Positions 13,841-14,486 of a DNA stretch of 14,486 bases are shown here, in pieces. Origin of the DNA: CAINVV01 sp037440345 (lineage in GTDB: Bacteria; Bacteroidota; Bacteroidia; Bacteroidales; Prolixibacteraceae); assembly GCA_037440345.1 (NCBI GenBank), contig JBBIUJ010000084.1, positions 1 to 14,486 on the forward strand, read 5' to 3'. Position 1 is the stretch's first letter. Each line of letters begins with the position of its first letter. A model generated the notes under the pieces. The model did no database searches and had not been told where the DNA came from. It saw nothing but the letters and a program-made list of their open reading frames with translations. Position numbers and translations under genes: made by a program.

Positions 13841-13876
13841 CTGTCGATATAGCGGTTTCCCGGTAGGGGAGTTATT

Positions 13877-14486
13877 TCAGACTGTTTTTGAAGATCTCTT
13901 GCGTTCTATTTCGCTAAGTTTGATCTTTCTCAGACGAATGGATTTTGGGGTAACCTCTACATACTCGTCTTTTTGGATGTATTCGAGCGCCTCCTCCAAA
14001 CTGAATTTGATGGCAGGGGCAAGCCTGATTTTATCATCTGAGCCGGAAGCGCGCATGTTGGTCAGCTTCTTGGGTTTGGTCAGGTTGAGTACCAGGTCCC
14101 CCTCGCGGTTGTTTTCGCCGCAGACCTGACCTTCGTAGATTTCATCCTGCGGCTCGATAAAGTAACGGCCCCTGTCCGAAAGTTTGCCGAGTGAGTAGGC
14201 AAACGCGGTTCCGGTCTCCATGGCGATCAGCGAGCCATTTACACGGGTCTCGATCGGTCCTTTGAATTTATCGTAGTGAAGGAATCGGTGCGACATGACC
14301 GCCTCGCCTTGTGTGGCGGTGAGCAGATTGGTACGCAAACCGATAATTCCCCTGGAAGGGATATGAAATTCGAGGTGGGTACGGTCGCCTTTGTGTTCCA
14401 TGTTGATCATTTCGCCTTTGCGGCGGGTAACGAAGTCGATGGCAGTGCCGGCCATCTCCGCAGGAAGGTCAACATCGAGCAGTTCG
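13877..14486 (-). CDS. typA: Translational GTPase TypA/BipA, C-terminal part
   Basis: Only the last 202 codons are in the window; the frame runs off the right edge, where it reads ELLDVDLPAEMAGTAID. The GTPase domain therefore lies outside. Visible blocks are diagnostic of BipA: RRKGEMINMEHKGDRTHLEF, PSRGIIGLRTNLLTATQGEAVMSHRF, GTAFAYSLGKLSDRGRYFIEPQDEIYEGQVCGEN-type segments, and NLTKPKKLTNMRASGSDDKIRLAP. This C-terminal domain contacts the A-site tRNA on the ribosome; TypA aids 50S assembly and growth at low temperature or under stress. It is the right-most gene and ends with its own terminator. Confidence 0.95.
   Translation of the reverse strand, partial: ELLDVDLPAEMAGTAIDFVTRRKGEMINMEHKGDRTHLEFHIPSRGIIGLRTNLLTATQGEAVMSHRFLHYDKFKGPIETRVNGSLIAMETGTAFAYSLGKLSDRGRYFIEPQDEIYEGQVCGENNREGDLVLNLTKPKKLTNMRASGSDDKIRLAPAIKFSLEEALEYIQKDEYVEVTPKSIRLRKIKLSEIERKRSSKTV

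Larger units (their letters stand above)
13332..13876. other. 545-bp gap between typA and padR
   Basis: I see no credible gene in this gap. From right to left it contains the typA terminator (13803-13840), a cluster of three REP-like hairpins (13653-13774), a small GATCAT/ATGATC hairpin (13589-13606), a strongly AT-rich tract (about 13431-13580), and the padR operator/promoter (13428-13473). The AT-rich tract has two perfect AAAATATTTTTT copies (13480-13491 and 13566-13577) and further ATATTTT runs upstream of the padR promoter, where it could act as a bent or UP-like region. Confidence 0.7.

Overview
This window is a stretch of chromosome from a member of the Bacteroidota, probably Bacteroidales, Marinilabiliales or a relative. 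I cannot resolve the genus. The signs are the gliding-motility pair gldE/gldD beside mutY and ssb, an HU gene next to a tiny basic ORF and rng, a padR-pspC-DUF4252 operon, starts without Shine-Dalgarno sequences, and several matches to the Bacteroidota promoter (-33 TTTG, -7 TAnnTTTG). No phage, transposase, CRISPR array, tRNA or rRNA is visible. The genes are mostly core genes; the unusual material lies between them.

Layout. 1-155: a head-to-head array of 9-10 bp units. 189-800 (+): an FAH-family hydrolase. 925-5118 (-): mutY, ssb, gldE, gldD and an Sfp-type phosphopantetheinyl transferase, tightly packed from ssb onward. Divergent from mutY, 5267-5668 (+): HU, then a 30-residue Lys/Arg-rich ORF, a terminator, and rng (5772-7322) with its own terminator. 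7552-8181 (+): a nicotinamidase/isochorismatase-like cysteine hydrolase whose stop codon overlaps that of smpB (8178-8639, -). 8799-9710 (+): miaA; 9872-10648 (+): map. 10785-13331 (-): padR, pspC and a DUF4252 gene. 13332-13876: the padR operator/promoter, an AT-rich stretch, a cluster of REP-like hairpins, and the terminator of typA/bipA, whose 3' end fills the remainder.

How the genes relate. mutY and ssb serve DNA repair and replication. gldE and gldD serve gliding or type IX secretion. rng, miaA, smpB, map, typA and perhaps the 30-aa ORF serve RNA processing and translation. padR-pspC-DUF4252 looks like an autoregulated envelope operon: a perfect 12-bp inverted repeat sits over the -33 element of the predicted padR promoter.

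Main point of interest. Five intergenic sites carry three unrelated sequence families with one design: degenerate tandem units of about 9 bp facing an inverted copy of the same array across a loop. Two families occur twice here. They abut or overlap stop and start codons, and miaA and map each lie between copies of different families. A fourth element (13653-13774) is a classic REP-like hairpin cluster. No new enzymatic system is evident.
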